The notes under the pieces were generated by a model. That model did not search any database, was not told where the DNA came from, and saw nothing but the letters and a program-made list of their open reading frames with translations. Of a stretch of 64,000 nt of DNA, positions 55,729-64,000 are shown piece after piece. This stretch comes from Gammaproteobacteria bacterium (GTDB taxonomy: Bacteria; Pseudomonadota; Gammaproteobacteria; SZUA-229). The stretch spans positions 38,402 to 102,401 of the forward strand of contig JAOUKV010000010.1 of NCBI GenBank assembly GCA_029882355.1. The letters run 5' to 3'. The stretch's first letter is position 1. Each line of letters opens with the position of its first letter. A program made the position numbers and the translations under genes.

Positions 55729-56172
55729 ATGTTAAATATGACAGACAACATTCAGATTATCACTACAGACTGGAAGCAAAGCCGTCAGGAATTAGTACAA
55801 ATAAGGACTAGTGTGTTCATTGAAGAACAACTTGTACCAGCTGAACTCGAATGGGATGAATTTGATGAGCAATCTACTCATTTCCTGGCCTTTTACGATG
55901 ATAATCCAATAGCCACTGCCCGCCTAAAACCTGATGGACAAATAGGAAGAATGGCGGTAATAAGAAATTATCGTAACAGAGGTATTGGTACAAAATTACT
56001 GACAACCGTATTATTACGGGCTACAAATACTGGCTACAGCATGGTTTACATACATGCTCAAAATCAAGCCATCGATTTTTATAAAAAATTTAATTTTATT
56101 CATAATGGCACTGAATTCATGGATGCAGGAATAGTGCACAGAGCTATGTATAAGCTACTAAATAATAACTAA
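55729..56172 (+). CDS. GNAT-family acetyltransferase
   Basis: A 147-residue soluble acyltransferase-like protein. IRTSVFIEEQLVPAELEWDE (about residues 25-44) and the acetyl-CoA loop MAVIRNYRNRGIGTKLLTTV (R-x-x-G-I-G, about 75-94) identify GNAT. ATNTGYSMVYIHAQNQAIDF, then YKKFNFIHNGTEFMDAGIVH, is like ElaA/YjcF-type proteins. The start may be ATG 55729 or ATG 55738; no strong ribosome site is visible. The following gene starts 4 bp after its stop, so they are probably one unit. Substrate unknown. Confidence 0.85.
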   Translation: MLNMTDNIQIITTDWKQSRQELVQIRTSVFIEEQLVPAELEWDEFDEQSTHFLAFYDDNPIATARLKPDGQIGRMAVIRNYRNRGIGTKLLTTVLLRATNTGYSMVYIHAQNQAIDFYKKFNFIHNGTEFMDAGIVHRAMYKLLNNN

Positions 56173-56176
56173 CACT

Positions 56177-56725
56177 ATGCCTAAAATACCCGCCCTGCCA
56201 TTCTGCGAAGACATCCCGAGCCATTTCATACTGGGAGAAACCAAAGCTGAAATACAGCTCAGCCATGCTGAAGAAAACCGCAATGCAGCCTTATCACTTG
56301 CCAGTCAGGCTCGTTTCAATATTAATATTTTTACACAGGACATGGATGACGCTATTTACAACAATAATGAGTTCGAAGAACATGTTTTTAATCTTGCAAC
56401 TCGTCATCCAAGTGCAAAAATACGTATTCTTGTACAAGATTCATCATCTGCAGTAAAAAAAGGACACCGCCTAATTCGAATCACTCAAAAGCTAACCAGT
56501 TCTATTTTTATCCACAATCCACCAGAAATACACAGAAGTGATAAAAGTGCATTTTTAACAGTTGATGGTGTTGGCTTGTTATACAGAGTAAATGCTGGAA
56601 AATATAATTACGAAGCTTCAGTTAATTTCATGTCTCCTCAACGAGCTAGAAAACTTGATGAGTTTTTTGATAAAGCCTGGGGACACAGCACACGCGATCA
56701 AAAAGTTCGACGACTTGCCGTTTAA
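56177..56725 (+). CDS. GNAT-associated protein of unknown function
   Basis: A 182-residue soluble protein, probably translated together with the GNAT gene, which ends 4 bp upstream. The segments LASQARFNINIFTQDMDDAI (about residues 40-59), ATRHPSAKIRILVQDSSSAV and TVDGVGLLYRVNAGKYNYEA suggest a phospholipase-D-like fold without clear catalytic HKD motifs. I recall such proteins paired with or fused to GNATs in gammaproteobacteria (possibly DUF7931), but cannot verify it. The 3' end overlaps the stop of the GGDEF-EAL gene by 4 bp. Confidence 0.7.
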   Translation: MPKIPALPFCEDIPSHFILGETKAEIQLSHAEENRNAALSLASQARFNINIFTQDMDDAIYNNNEFEEHVFNLATRHPSAKIRILVQDSSSAVKKGHRLIRITQKLTSSIFIHNPPEIHRSDKSAFLTVDGVGLLYRVNAGKYNYEASVNFMSPQRARKLDEFFDKAWGHSTRDQKVRRLAV

Positions 56726-59136
56726 ATCTTACTTTCACATAAAACAGTCTGAGCAGCCATCAGATAGTTGCCCTGCGCGCAATCAACACCCAAATCCTTA
56801 AGAATATTGAGCGTCTCTTCATTTTCCACCCATTCAGCAATAGTTTTTAAATCCATAGCTTCGGCAACCTGCTGAATTGATTTGACCATTGCCTTATCAA
56901 TTTCATCTTTACTAATATCTCTAACAAATGAGCCATCAATTTTTAAATAATCCACGGGCAGAGATTTTAGATAAGTAAAGGAGCTCAAACCACTACCAAA
57001 ATCATCCAACGAAAATTTACAGCCATGTTGTTTGAGCTCGTCAATAAAGAAAACAGCCTGAGTCAAATTACTAATTGCAACCGTCTCTGTTATCTCAAAA
57101 CAAATTCGGTCCAGAGACACTTTATACTTCTCTTGTTCTGAATAGATAAACTCAAGCAAACTATGATCGCTCAAAGAGTCTCCAGACAAATTAACAGCCA
57201 CCATGCTCATCGGAATATTAGACTGCTCTATCTCACACTGAGCCATCAATTGAAAAACATGGGTAATTACCCAACGGTCAATTGATATCATCAAATTAAA
57301 ACGCTCTGCTGCGGGCAAAAATGCTCCAGGAAGAATGATTGATCCATCTTCGCCAATCATCCGTATCAACACTTCAATATGCTCTATGTCACCGCTTTCA
57401 AGATTAACAATATTCTGATAGTACAAACAGAAACGATCTTCTTCCAGTGCTTTGGTAATTCTTGCAGTCCAGTGCATTTCACCATGTCGGCGAGATACAA
57501 CCACATCCGACTCTTCATAGACATGAACGCGATTTCTTCCCGCATCCTTGGCCGCGTAACAGGCGACATCCGCTGAACTCAATATATGAGACATATTTGA
57601 ATTTTCAGCATCAATGGCAACCACACCAATACTAACGCCGATCTCAAAAGTTTTATCTTCCCAGACGAAGCGGAAACCTTTGATTTGTTCACGAATTTTA
57701 TCGGCAATGACAACTGACTTTTCAAGGCTGCAGTTTTCGAGCAAAACACCAAACTCATCACCACCGAGCCTGGCGACAACATCACCACTGCGCAATATTT
57801 TATTAAATAGTAATGGTAATTGCTGAAGTAACTCATCACCCGCTATATGGCCGCAAGTATCATTCACAATCTTGAACTGATCAAGATCGAGATAGAGCAA
57901 CACATGATGTCTGCCCTCATGCTTAACATTAATCAGGGCATCCTGCAGATGACTTTCAAATTTTCGCCTGTTATACAGTCCTGTCAAAGCATCATGACTC
58001 GCCTGATAAGACAACTGGCGCGTCAGTGTTCGCGTGTGGCTTACATCCTGAATCACCACAACCGCACCCAGCAAATCGCCTGATACATTTTTCATTGGTG
58101 CAACAGATGCCTCGATGGCGATCAGGCTCGAACCCTCATTAATCAAAGAAGATTGCTCTGGAAGCTCAATAATACCGACTTTTTTAAAGCACTCGTCTAC
58201 CGGGTCGAAGTTCAATCGTTCTGATGATTCATCAACAATGTTCATCACCTCTATAAAAGGTTTGCCAACTAATTTTTCACGTGTACTTTCCAACAATTTT
58301 TCAGCAGCCGGATTAACGAATGTTAATATACCTTTTTGATCTACCGTCAATACTGAGTCAGTAATCGAGTGCAGAGTTACTTCCGCCATCTCTTTTTCTA
58401 TCATCAGCGCAATTTCTGATGTTGATACTTTATCCAGCGCATCAACCAGTGCCTCCTGTTGATCCAGCACTGACTCAATTGCATGATTAATAAAACGCCC
58501 TAAATAACCAAATTCATCCTGTCGGGAGTCATTAAATCGAACCGATTCATCACCCAACGTAAAACGCTTGGCTGATTCCAACATGGAAATAAAAGGTCGC
58601 GTTAGTATGATATGCAAAACGTGTCGCAAAAAGAAACCAAATAGAAGGATGCCAACACCAATGCTCAGCAGCATATTCTTTCGAATTTCAGCGACCGTTT
58701 TTTGTTTACTGGTGAAATAAACCTTGATACTAAATCGATGCATAGTATTGGTATCAGCATTATTATCAGTTCCAATATATTCAAAATCATGATATTCGAA
58801 TTCATCGTCATCAATATTACGAATACCGAACTCAATCGTTTCTTCACTGCCAATAATGGATACAGCATTAAAACCAATGCTTTCCTGGAAGAAATTAATT
58901 TTCTCAGTTAATTCTTTATTTGCGACCTCCAAATATCCATCAGCAGACTTAATTATTTCTTCCAGCTCGTGCGCCAATAAATACGTATTACTTTCACGCT
59001 TTATGTCAGTTTCACTCTCGGCCTGATTTATAAAGTGAATTGCAATAATCAGGCTGATTAGTACAAGCACCCAAAACATGATTCCTGCAATGCGTGCGGG
59101 AAGCTTAGGTTGAAAAGGTAGGTTATTCGGCTCCAT
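56722..59136 (-). CDS. GGDEF-EAL c-di-GMP protein with HAMP and PAS
   Basis: A membrane c-di-GMP enzyme of 804 residues. Segments at about 17-37 and 155-175 bracket a periplasmic domain. HAMP (176-228), PAS (250-370), GGDEF (375-545) and EAL (555-800) follow. The cyclase motif GGDEF (458-462) is intact, with an RSGD inhibition site (449-452) five residues before the loop motif. The EAL start reads EVL (588-590), a common active variant; FEITET, DDFGSGLSSFTYLK and LKIDGSFV carry the other metal and catalytic residues. Both activities are therefore possible. It is the only GGDEF in the window and is unlinked from the HD-GYP gene. Confidence 0.92.
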   Translation of the reverse strand: MEPNNLPFQPKLPARIAGIMFWVLVLISLIIAIHFINQAESETDIKRESNTYLLAHELEEIIKSADGYLEVANKELTEKINFFQESIGFNAVSIIGSEETIEFGIRNIDDDEFEYHDFEYIGTDNNADTNTMHRFSIKVYFTSKQKTVAEIRKNMLLSIGVGILLFGFFLRHVLHIILTRPFISMLESAKRFTLGDESVRFNDSRQDEFGYLGRFINHAIESVLDQQEALVDALDKVSTSEIALMIEKEMAEVTLHSITDSVLTVDQKGILTFVNPAAEKLLESTREKLVGKPFIEVMNIVDESSERLNFDPVDECFKKVGIIELPEQSSLINEGSSLIAIEASVAPMKNVSGDLLGAVVVIQDVSHTRTLTRQLSYQASHDALTGLYNRRKFESHLQDALINVKHEGRHHVLLYLDLDQFKIVNDTCGHIAGDELLQQLPLLFNKILRSGDVVARLGGDEFGVLLENCSLEKSVVIADKIREQIKGFRFVWEDKTFEIGVSIGVVAIDAENSNMSHILSSADVACYAAKDAGRNRVHVYEESDVVVSRRHGEMHWTARITKALEEDRFCLYYQNIVNLESGDIEHIEVLIRMIGEDGSIILPGAFLPAAERFNLMISIDRWVITHVFQLMAQCEIEQSNIPMSMVAVNLSGDSLSDHSLLEFIYSEQEKYKVSLDRICFEITETVAISNLTQAVFFIDELKQHGCKFSLDDFGSGLSSFTYLKSLPVDYLKIDGSFVRDISKDEIDKAMVKSIQQVAEAMDLKTIAEWVENEETLNILKDLGVDCAQGNYLMAAQTVLCESKI

Positions 59137-59149
59137 CGATATTGTTATA

Positions 59150-59545
59150 TTACTTAAAACCTAACCACCTGATGGCCAAATATACGGGGCAGACACCACT
59201 GACACCGGCTCCAAGTACAGCAAATCCGATAAACCAGGGGAAAAACCAGAGCATGTCAATATTGTATTCATGTACGGCTATGTAGCTGGCAAGCACAACA
59301 ACAGCGAGAGAAATTCTTAACATGCGGAATGCTTCAAAATTTAACCGGGGTGCTTTATTGTATTTCAACAACCCAGGCTCAAGTTCAACTTTGCTGATCT
59401 TTTGTGACAATATTGGCAATGTGAATCCTGTAATACCCTCAAGCAGCAGAACTACGACCAATACATAAATCATGGCATTCGACTCAATATACAGCGCCGT
59501 CAGTATACACAGACCTGTGATAAACAAATAAACACGATCACTCAT
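59150..59545 (-). CDS. small YgaP-like (DUF2892) membrane protein
   Basis: A 131-residue protein with three or four hydrophobic segments. The C-terminal half resembles the DUF2892 family (LRISLAVVVLASYIAVHEYN, then FVLGAGVSGVCPVYLAIRWL-like end: AGVSGVCPVYLAIRWLGFK). This GVCP-Y element is the family mark. The N-terminal half (MSDRVYLFITGLCILTALYI) is an additional membrane segment. Function unknown. The gene lies 13 bp before the GGDEF-EAL gene on the same strand and may be co-transcribed. Confidence 0.7.
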   Translation of the reverse strand: MSDRVYLFITGLCILTALYIESNAMIYVLVVVLLLEGITGFTLPILSQKISKVELEPGLLKYNKAPRLNFEAFRMLRISLAVVVLASYIAVHEYNIDMLWFFPWFIGFAVLGAGVSGVCPVYLAIRWLGFK

Positions 59546-59652
59546 TTCAATACTCTCTAATTATTGTCGATTTATTTTTCCTGATGACGTGCATACGCTT
59601 AACAGCATCGAAAACGTCTATCATCTTCTGAGTATATTGTATTTTCTGGATA

Positions 59653-60669
59653 TTACGAGCTAACTCCAGCACAATTCCTAATTAAATCAGGTCCTTGATA
59701 AATAAAACCGGTATATACCTGAACCAAAGAGGCACCCAGTTGCATTTTTCTTCTGGCATCTTCGACAGAAAACACGCCCCCAGCAGCGATAACGGGGATT
59801 TTTCCATCCAGCCCGACCACCAGTTTTTCAAGCACATGATCTGACACTTGACTTAATGGTCTTCCACTCAAGCCTCCCTGTTCTTTTGCCTGAGCCAGAT
59901 CATGCAATCCTTCACGCGAATTAGTGGTATTGGTTGCGATAACAGCATCAATCTTTAGTCGAATAAATGTCTGAGCCAGCTCGGCAATCTCGCTGTCATC
60001 AAGATCCGGTGCAATCTTGACGGCCAGTGGTACATATTTACCATGAACATCTTCTAAGCGAGACTGCTCCTGTTTTAAGCTAGAAAGTAGTTTCTCCAAT
60101 TCTTCACCATGCTGTAAATCTCGTAAGCCAGGTGTATTCGGTGATGAAATATTGATCGTGACATAGTCAGCATAAGAATAAACTTGAGTTAGAGCCGAGA
60201 GATAGTCATCGACCGCATGCTCAAGTGAAGTGTCACGATTTTTACCTATGTTGATACCCAGCACACAGTTTCGCTGACTTCGTTTTACATTATCAATCAA
60301 CGACTCAACACCGTGATTATTAAAACCCATGCGATTGATAATTGCCTCATCGGCTTCAAGCCGAAACAATCTAGGCCTGGGATTACCCGGCTGAGCACGT
60401 GGTGTCACCGTACCTATTTCGACAAAACCAAAACCACAGGCGGCAAGCGCATCGATGTGCTCACCGTTTTTATCCAGACCTGCAGCCAGGCCGACGGGAT
60501 TTAAAAACTCGATACCCATCACCGTTACAGGTGCTTTAACTGGCTTACCAAGAAATAATTTCAGCAAACCCAATTTATTAGCCAGATCCATTAAACGTAA
60601 AGAAACGGTATGCGCTGTTTCAGGTTCTAATACAAAAAGTAGCTTTCGAACTATGGAATAAAAATTCAT
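59653..60669 (-). CDS. pyrD: dihydroorotate dehydrogenase (quinone), class 2
   Basis: Oxidises dihydroorotate to orotate using quinone, at the inner membrane, in pyrimidine synthesis. Class 2 features are the N-terminal helix pair and LEPETAHTVSLRLM (about residues 14-27). GIEFLNPVGLAAGLDKNGEH, EIGTVTPRAQPGNPRPRLFR, NISSPNTPGLRDLQHGEELE (catalytic Ser loop) and LSGRPLSQVSDHVLEKLV are in order. I chose ATG 60669 (338 residues); a TTG at 60690 is in frame but overlaps recJ. Only about 7 bp separate it from recJ, so the two are one operon. Confidence 0.97.
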   Translation of the reverse strand: MNFYSIVRKLLFVLEPETAHTVSLRLMDLANKLGLLKLFLGKPVKAPVTVMGIEFLNPVGLAAGLDKNGEHIDALAACGFGFVEIGTVTPRAQPGNPRPRLFRLEADEAIINRMGFNNHGVESLIDNVKRSQRNCVLGINIGKNRDTSLEHAVDDYLSALTQVYSYADYVTINISSPNTPGLRDLQHGEELEKLLSSLKQEQSRLEDVHGKYVPLAVKIAPDLDDSEIAELAQTFIRLKIDAVIATNTTNSREGLHDLAQAKEQGGLSGRPLSQVSDHVLEKLVVGLDGKIPVIAAGGVFSVEDARRKMQLGASLVQVYTGFIYQGPDLIRNCAGVSS

Positions 60670-60676
60670 TCTTATC

Positions 60677-62410
60677 TCACTTAGATTCAATGTGTTGAAT
60701 AATTAACTGCAGGGTTTTACGACCACGAAACTCATTCACGTCCATACGATAAATCATTTTTATTGATGACTCACCTGCTTGCAGAACATCCGCACCCTGA
60801 TTAAACGCGATCGCTTCAACCTCTTGACCGCTGACATTATGGCGCAACTTAAGTTTTAGATGTTTCTCGCCGACGATGCGCCAATCGACAACATCAAACT
60901 CATCGTCAAATAAGGGCTCAGAAAAACACTGCCCCCAGGGGCCTGCAAAACGCAGGGTTTCGGCCAGCGGCAAACTCAATTCACCCGATAGCAAACCGCC
61001 ATCAGTTTCGATGACCTTATCCAAAAAGCGTTTACCTAAACTAACTTCAATCTGTTCAGAAAATGCACTGGTAAATTGTTCGAGATCCGATTTATTCAAA
61101 CTCAGGCCTGCGGCCATAGCATGACCACCAAATTTTTGTACCATTGCCGGATATTTTGTTGCAATCGCATCCAGTACATCGCGTATATGCACGCCCGGTA
61201 TCGAGCGCGCAGAACCTTTAACTTCATCGCCGCCGGCATCGGCAAAAGCAATCACCGGGCGATGATATTTTTCTTTGACTCGGGAAGCCAATAAACCCAC
61301 AACGCCCTGATGCCAGTCCTCGTCGTACAGACAAAGTCCGGCCTGTAGTTTTTCCTGATCCAGTTTGGCCAATAAACCTTCCATAACGGTCATCGCCTGA
61401 GCCAGCATATCGCCTTCAATTTCCTTGCGCTGCTGATTCATGTCATTGAGCATTTTTGCATAATGCATGGCCTGATCAAAATCATCGGTGAGCAGGCATT
61501 CAATACCAACCGACATATCATCCAGACGTCCGGCAGCATTCAATCTGGGGGCCACCGCAAAACCAAAATCCTGAGTGGTACAGGCATTCATGTTTTTACC
61601 CGAAATTTCAAGCAGAGCGCGAATGCCCTCACAACATTGAGCCTTGCGAATTCGGTGCAGACCCTGTTCGACTAGTAGCCGATTATTTTTATCCAGTGGC
61701 ACAACATCGGCCACCGTACCCAGGGCAACAAGATCCAGTAACACGGCCATATTGGGTTCTGTGCGCTGTTCATTAAACCAGTCTCTTGAGCGCAACTCGG
61801 CACGAACCGCGAGCATGACATAGAAAGCCACACCGACACCTGCCATCATTTTACTGGGGAACTCACAGCCCTGCTGATTGGGATTCACAATCGCATCAGC
61901 ATCAGGCAACACCACTCCCTGTAGATGATGATCCGTGACCACAACTTTTATATTTTCCTGTTTGGCTTTGGCTACGCCATCAATACTGGAGATGCCGTTA
62001 TCAACGGTGACGATTAAATCCGGTGACATTTTCTTGGCCAGCAAAACAATTTCTGGCGTCAATCCATAACCATATTCAAAACGATTGGGCACCAGATAGT
62101 TGATTTTATCCGCACCCATAGAACGTAAGGCGCGCACCATCAAGGCGGAACTGGTCGCACCATCAGCATCAAAGTCACCGACTATAACCACCGACTGATT
62201 ATTCATCACGGCATCAGCAATCAATGGCGCTGCCTGATCAACACCTTTTAGCCGTTTAAAATCCAGCAGGCCGGTAATCGAATAATCCAGCTGATCACAG
62301 CTTTCAATACCACGGTTTGCATAAATCCGTTTCAGCAACGGATTTAAATCACTTGCCTGCAACTCTGCAGATATTTCAGAGCACTTACTGATAACACTGA
62401 CATCATTCAT
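60677..62410 (-). CDS. recJ: single-stranded-DNA exonuclease RecJ
   Basis: 5'-3' exonuclease in mismatch repair and RecF-pathway recombination, 577 residues. DHH motifs: VIVGDFDADGATSSALMVRA (about residues 77-96), VTVDNGISS, VVTDHHLQGVVLPDADAIVN and GLGTVADVVPLD-type LGTVADVVPL. The DHHA1 domain with GKNMNACTTQDFGFAVAPRL, then GHAMAAGLSL (GGHAMAAG, about 413) binds DNA. Length matches E. coli RecJ (577). It overlaps the stop of the RpfE-like gene by 8 bp. Confidence 0.97.
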   Translation of the reverse strand: MNDVSVISKCSEISAELQASDLNPLLKRIYANRGIESCDQLDYSITGLLDFKRLKGVDQAAPLIADAVMNNQSVVIVGDFDADGATSSALMVRALRSMGADKINYLVPNRFEYGYGLTPEIVLLAKKMSPDLIVTVDNGISSIDGVAKAKQENIKVVVTDHHLQGVVLPDADAIVNPNQQGCEFPSKMMAGVGVAFYVMLAVRAELRSRDWFNEQRTEPNMAVLLDLVALGTVADVVPLDKNNRLLVEQGLHRIRKAQCCEGIRALLEISGKNMNACTTQDFGFAVAPRLNAAGRLDDMSVGIECLLTDDFDQAMHYAKMLNDMNQQRKEIEGDMLAQAMTVMEGLLAKLDQEKLQAGLCLYDEDWHQGVVGLLASRVKEKYHRPVIAFADAGGDEVKGSARSIPGVHIRDVLDAIATKYPAMVQKFGGHAMAAGLSLNKSDLEQFTSAFSEQIEVSLGKRFLDKVIETDGGLLSGELSLPLAETLRFAGPWGQCFSEPLFDDEFDVVDWRIVGEKHLKLKLRHNVSGQEVEAIAFNQGADVLQAGESSIKMIYRMDVNEFRGRKTLQLIIQHIESK

Positions 62411-63422
62411 AAGTTTTGATATGGTTTTCTATTTTTTTATTACGGAAAAACCTGAAGCGATTGTGACTGGCAATCTGATAACAAACACCATTACAGGCAT
62501 GCAGATTAACTTTAATTTTATTCTTCATTGCCCAGGCTAAAAGTGGTTCAAGCCAACTGGCATATAATTCATTAAAACTCGATTGCCACTCCATAACATC
62601 GCCATAACAGGTCACGTTAAACAAATCATCGAGCACCAATAAATTATTTTCCTGATTAGAAACCTGCTCAATAAAAGTTTTTACACCAGACATCGAATGG
62701 TAATTCAAATTATTTAAAGTAGACAAACCCTTAAGCAGAGGGTGCTGGCTATAAACTTCCATCGACTGTAACTCAGACCGATCAGGCAAAGCGCCCTCCC
62801 CCCAAAGCCAAACACCATTAACTGGTAATTTATTATTCTGTTCACGTTGCGCATTAACCTGACTTTGGAACATCAACATCTGCACCTCGTTCATAAACTT
62901 TTTCCAGAACAGGGCATCCTCACCTTCTGGCATAAATGAATAAACATTGCGGCTGATCACTTCATTCAGGGGCGTGGTGGAAACTTTTTCATGATCGCTA
63001 ATATTTAAAAACCATCTGTCCTTATCTGCCATTAAAAAACGTATGCCGTCGTCTTTGAAATGCGCGTTTAATTCTTCAAGCAAACTTTCAGATTCCTGCT
63101 GCGTCAAATCAAGTCCGTGGGTATCTCTTAGAATGGCATGATCCATATCGGCCTGAAGATGAACCGGATCAACATGAAACCAAAAACCGTGCTCGGTATA
63201 TTGACCACTCGCCAATAAAGACAAAGCCGCAGCAGGAAACGGTTTAGACTGATCCAGCGCAAACAGGCTGTCGAGCACTTCATGAAAACTTTTTTGTTTA
63301 GTTGTCTGTTGATCTGCTCTGGCTAAAAATGCAATTAAAGCATGGATAGATTTACTATCGAGACGATCTATATCGGGGAGAGGACCACACAGGCCGGGGA
63401 TAACAAGATCAAGCTGCGTCAA
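62403..63422 (-). CDS. RpfE-like/phosphoglycerate-mutase-like protein
   Basis: A 339-residue soluble protein. It opens TQLDLVIPGLCGPLPDIDRL, and the middle has GVWLWGEGALPDRSELQSME. Together these are marks of a conserved gammaproteobacterial family placed upstream of recJ, called RpfE in Xanthomonas and sometimes labelled phosphoglycerate mutase. Enzymatic activity has not been shown, and metal ligands of alkaline-phosphatase-fold mutases are not evident. I place the start at TTG 63422 (weak AGGCGA upstream), inside the last bases of rlmB; the frame stays open to 63470. It overlaps recJ by 8 bp. Confidence 0.75.
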   Translation of the reverse strand: MTQLDLVIPGLCGPLPDIDRLDSKSIHALIAFLARADQQTTKQKSFHEVLDSLFALDQSKPFPAAALSLLASGQYTEHGFWFHVDPVHLQADMDHAILRDTHGLDLTQQESESLLEELNAHFKDDGIRFLMADKDRWFLNISDHEKVSTTPLNEVISRNVYSFMPEGEDALFWKKFMNEVQMLMFQSQVNAQREQNNKLPVNGVWLWGEGALPDRSELQSMEVYSQHPLLKGLSTLNNLNYHSMSGVKTFIEQVSNQENNLLVLDDLFNVTCYGDVMEWQSSFNELYASWLEPLLAWAMKNKIKVNLHACNGVCYQIASHNRFRFFRNKKIENHIKTYE

Positions 63423-64000
63423 TTTTTCGCCTGATTTCAAACAAAGAAATACCAGTGGCAACTGAAACATTGAGACTTTCTACACTGCCACGCATGGGAA
63501 TGTAAATCAGCTCATCACAATTCTCACGGGTCAATCTACGCATGCCTTTTTCTTCTGCGCCCATGACCAATGCCATGCGCTTAGTAGCACTAATGTCGTA
63601 AAGGCTGTTATCGGTTTCACCGGCAGTACCAACAATCCAGACATCATTATCGTGCAGTAACTCCATCGCACGAGCGAGATTAGTCACCTGTATAAATGGC
63701 ACTGTATCTGCAGCACCACAGGCAACTTTTCGAACTACTGCGGTAATGCCGGGGCTACGATTTTTACAAACAATCACGGCATCAACACCAGCGGCATCTG
63801 CTGAACGCAAACAGGCACCAATATTATGCGGATCCTGGACTTCATCGAGAATCAGCAGCAACAAGTCACCTTGCTTGCTTACGATATCTTCCAACGCCGT
63901 CTGCTTTGTTTTCATAACACGTAAATCAGCCGCTACGCCCTGATGACTACCATCATCACATTTTTTTTTCATTTTATCTGCTGAGATAGCCTGTACGGAA
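63409..64000 (-). CDS. rlmB: 23S rRNA 2'-O-ribose G2251 methyltransferase RlmB (partial)
   Basis: Methylates the ribose of G2251 in 23S rRNA; a SpoU-type SPOUT enzyme. The 3' end is complete and the frame stays open through the right edge of the window (upstream codons read SVQAISADK), so the 5' end lies outside. The three SPOUT motifs are visible: ILDEVQDPHNIGACLRSADA (motif 1), ALVMGAEEKGMRRLTRENCD (motif 2) and PMRGSVESLNVSVATGISLF (motif 3, with the knot). GSHQGVAADL is the linker from the N-terminal L30e-like domain. A run of nine T near 63961-63969 lies in the coding region. Confidence 0.95.
   Translation of the reverse strand, partial: SVQAISADKMKKKCDDGSHQGVAADLRVMKTKQTALEDIVSKQGDLLLLILDEVQDPHNIGACLRSADAAGVDAVIVCKNRSPGITAVVRKVACGAADTVPFIQVTNLARAMELLHDNDVWIVGTAGETDNSLYDISATKRMALVMGAEEKGMRRLTRENCDELIYIPMRGSVESLNVSVATGISLFEIRRKIDAA

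Overview
The window is a mostly housekeeping stretch of a halotolerant, probably marine or brackish, free-living gammaproteobacterium. The evidence is gene content and order. There is a surE-pcm-yqaA-nlpD-rpoS block, a fur/bamE-rnfH-ratA-smpB block, rnhA-dnaQ beside mltD, and rlmB-rpfE-like-recJ-pyrD. Lipid A and Mla genes (lpxB, mlaA) mark a Gram-negative envelope, and an ectABC-ask operon marks salt adaptation. I cannot assign a genus. No rRNA, tRNA, CRISPR array, prophage or intact insertion sequence was seen.

Layout. 0-9 kb: end of an exported coiled-coil protein, homoserine dehydrogenase, a Mth938-like protein, the rpoS-nlpD-yqaA-pcm-surE block, an Smr protein and a ClC antiporter. 9-16 kb: a methylthioribose-1-phosphate isomerase/class II aldolase pair (S-adenosylmethionine by-product salvage), a Cache-PAS hybrid kinase, ubiA and a sodium/solute symporter. 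16-21 kb: a membrane TPR protein and the ectoine operon, with a good sigma-70-type promoter almost touching ectA. 21-24.3 kb: a PhnD-like binding lipoprotein coupled to a hybrid kinase.

24.4-31.3 kb is an AT-rich accessory island. It holds a SUKH-like protein, a large TPR/Sel1 lipoprotein, a broken gene, a His-rich membrane protein, a beta-barrel candidate, two thioredoxin-fold envelope proteins and a TPM-domain protein. Many small palindromic repeats lie between these genes, several starting with GTAG as REP elements do. The island ends at dnaE.

31-44 kb: dnaE-rnhB, then lpxB-mlaA on the opposite strand (usually lpxB is co-directional with rnhB and dnaE), plsC, a RelA-type ppGpp synthetase, fur, bamE, rnfH, ratA, an NSS transporter and smpB. 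44-54 kb: a hemerythrin-PAS hybrid kinase, dnaQ, rnhA, mltD, a cNMP-binding/rhodanese protein, a GAF/HD-GYP protein with an insertion inside its catalytic domain, and fumC. 54-64 kb: purB, a GNAT and its partner, a GGDEF-EAL protein, a small membrane protein, pyrD, recJ, an RpfE-like protein and rlmB, which runs off the right edge.

Signalling is heavy: three hybrid histidine kinases with no DNA-binding regulator beside them, two c-di-GMP proteins, RelA and RpoS. The most interesting leads are the TPM/thioredoxin pair with an unusual cysteine pair, the binding-protein/kinase couple, the hemerythrin kinase, the HD-GYP insertion, the salvage pair, the near-leaderless ectoine promoter, and the repeat-rich island next to a rearranged dnaE locus.
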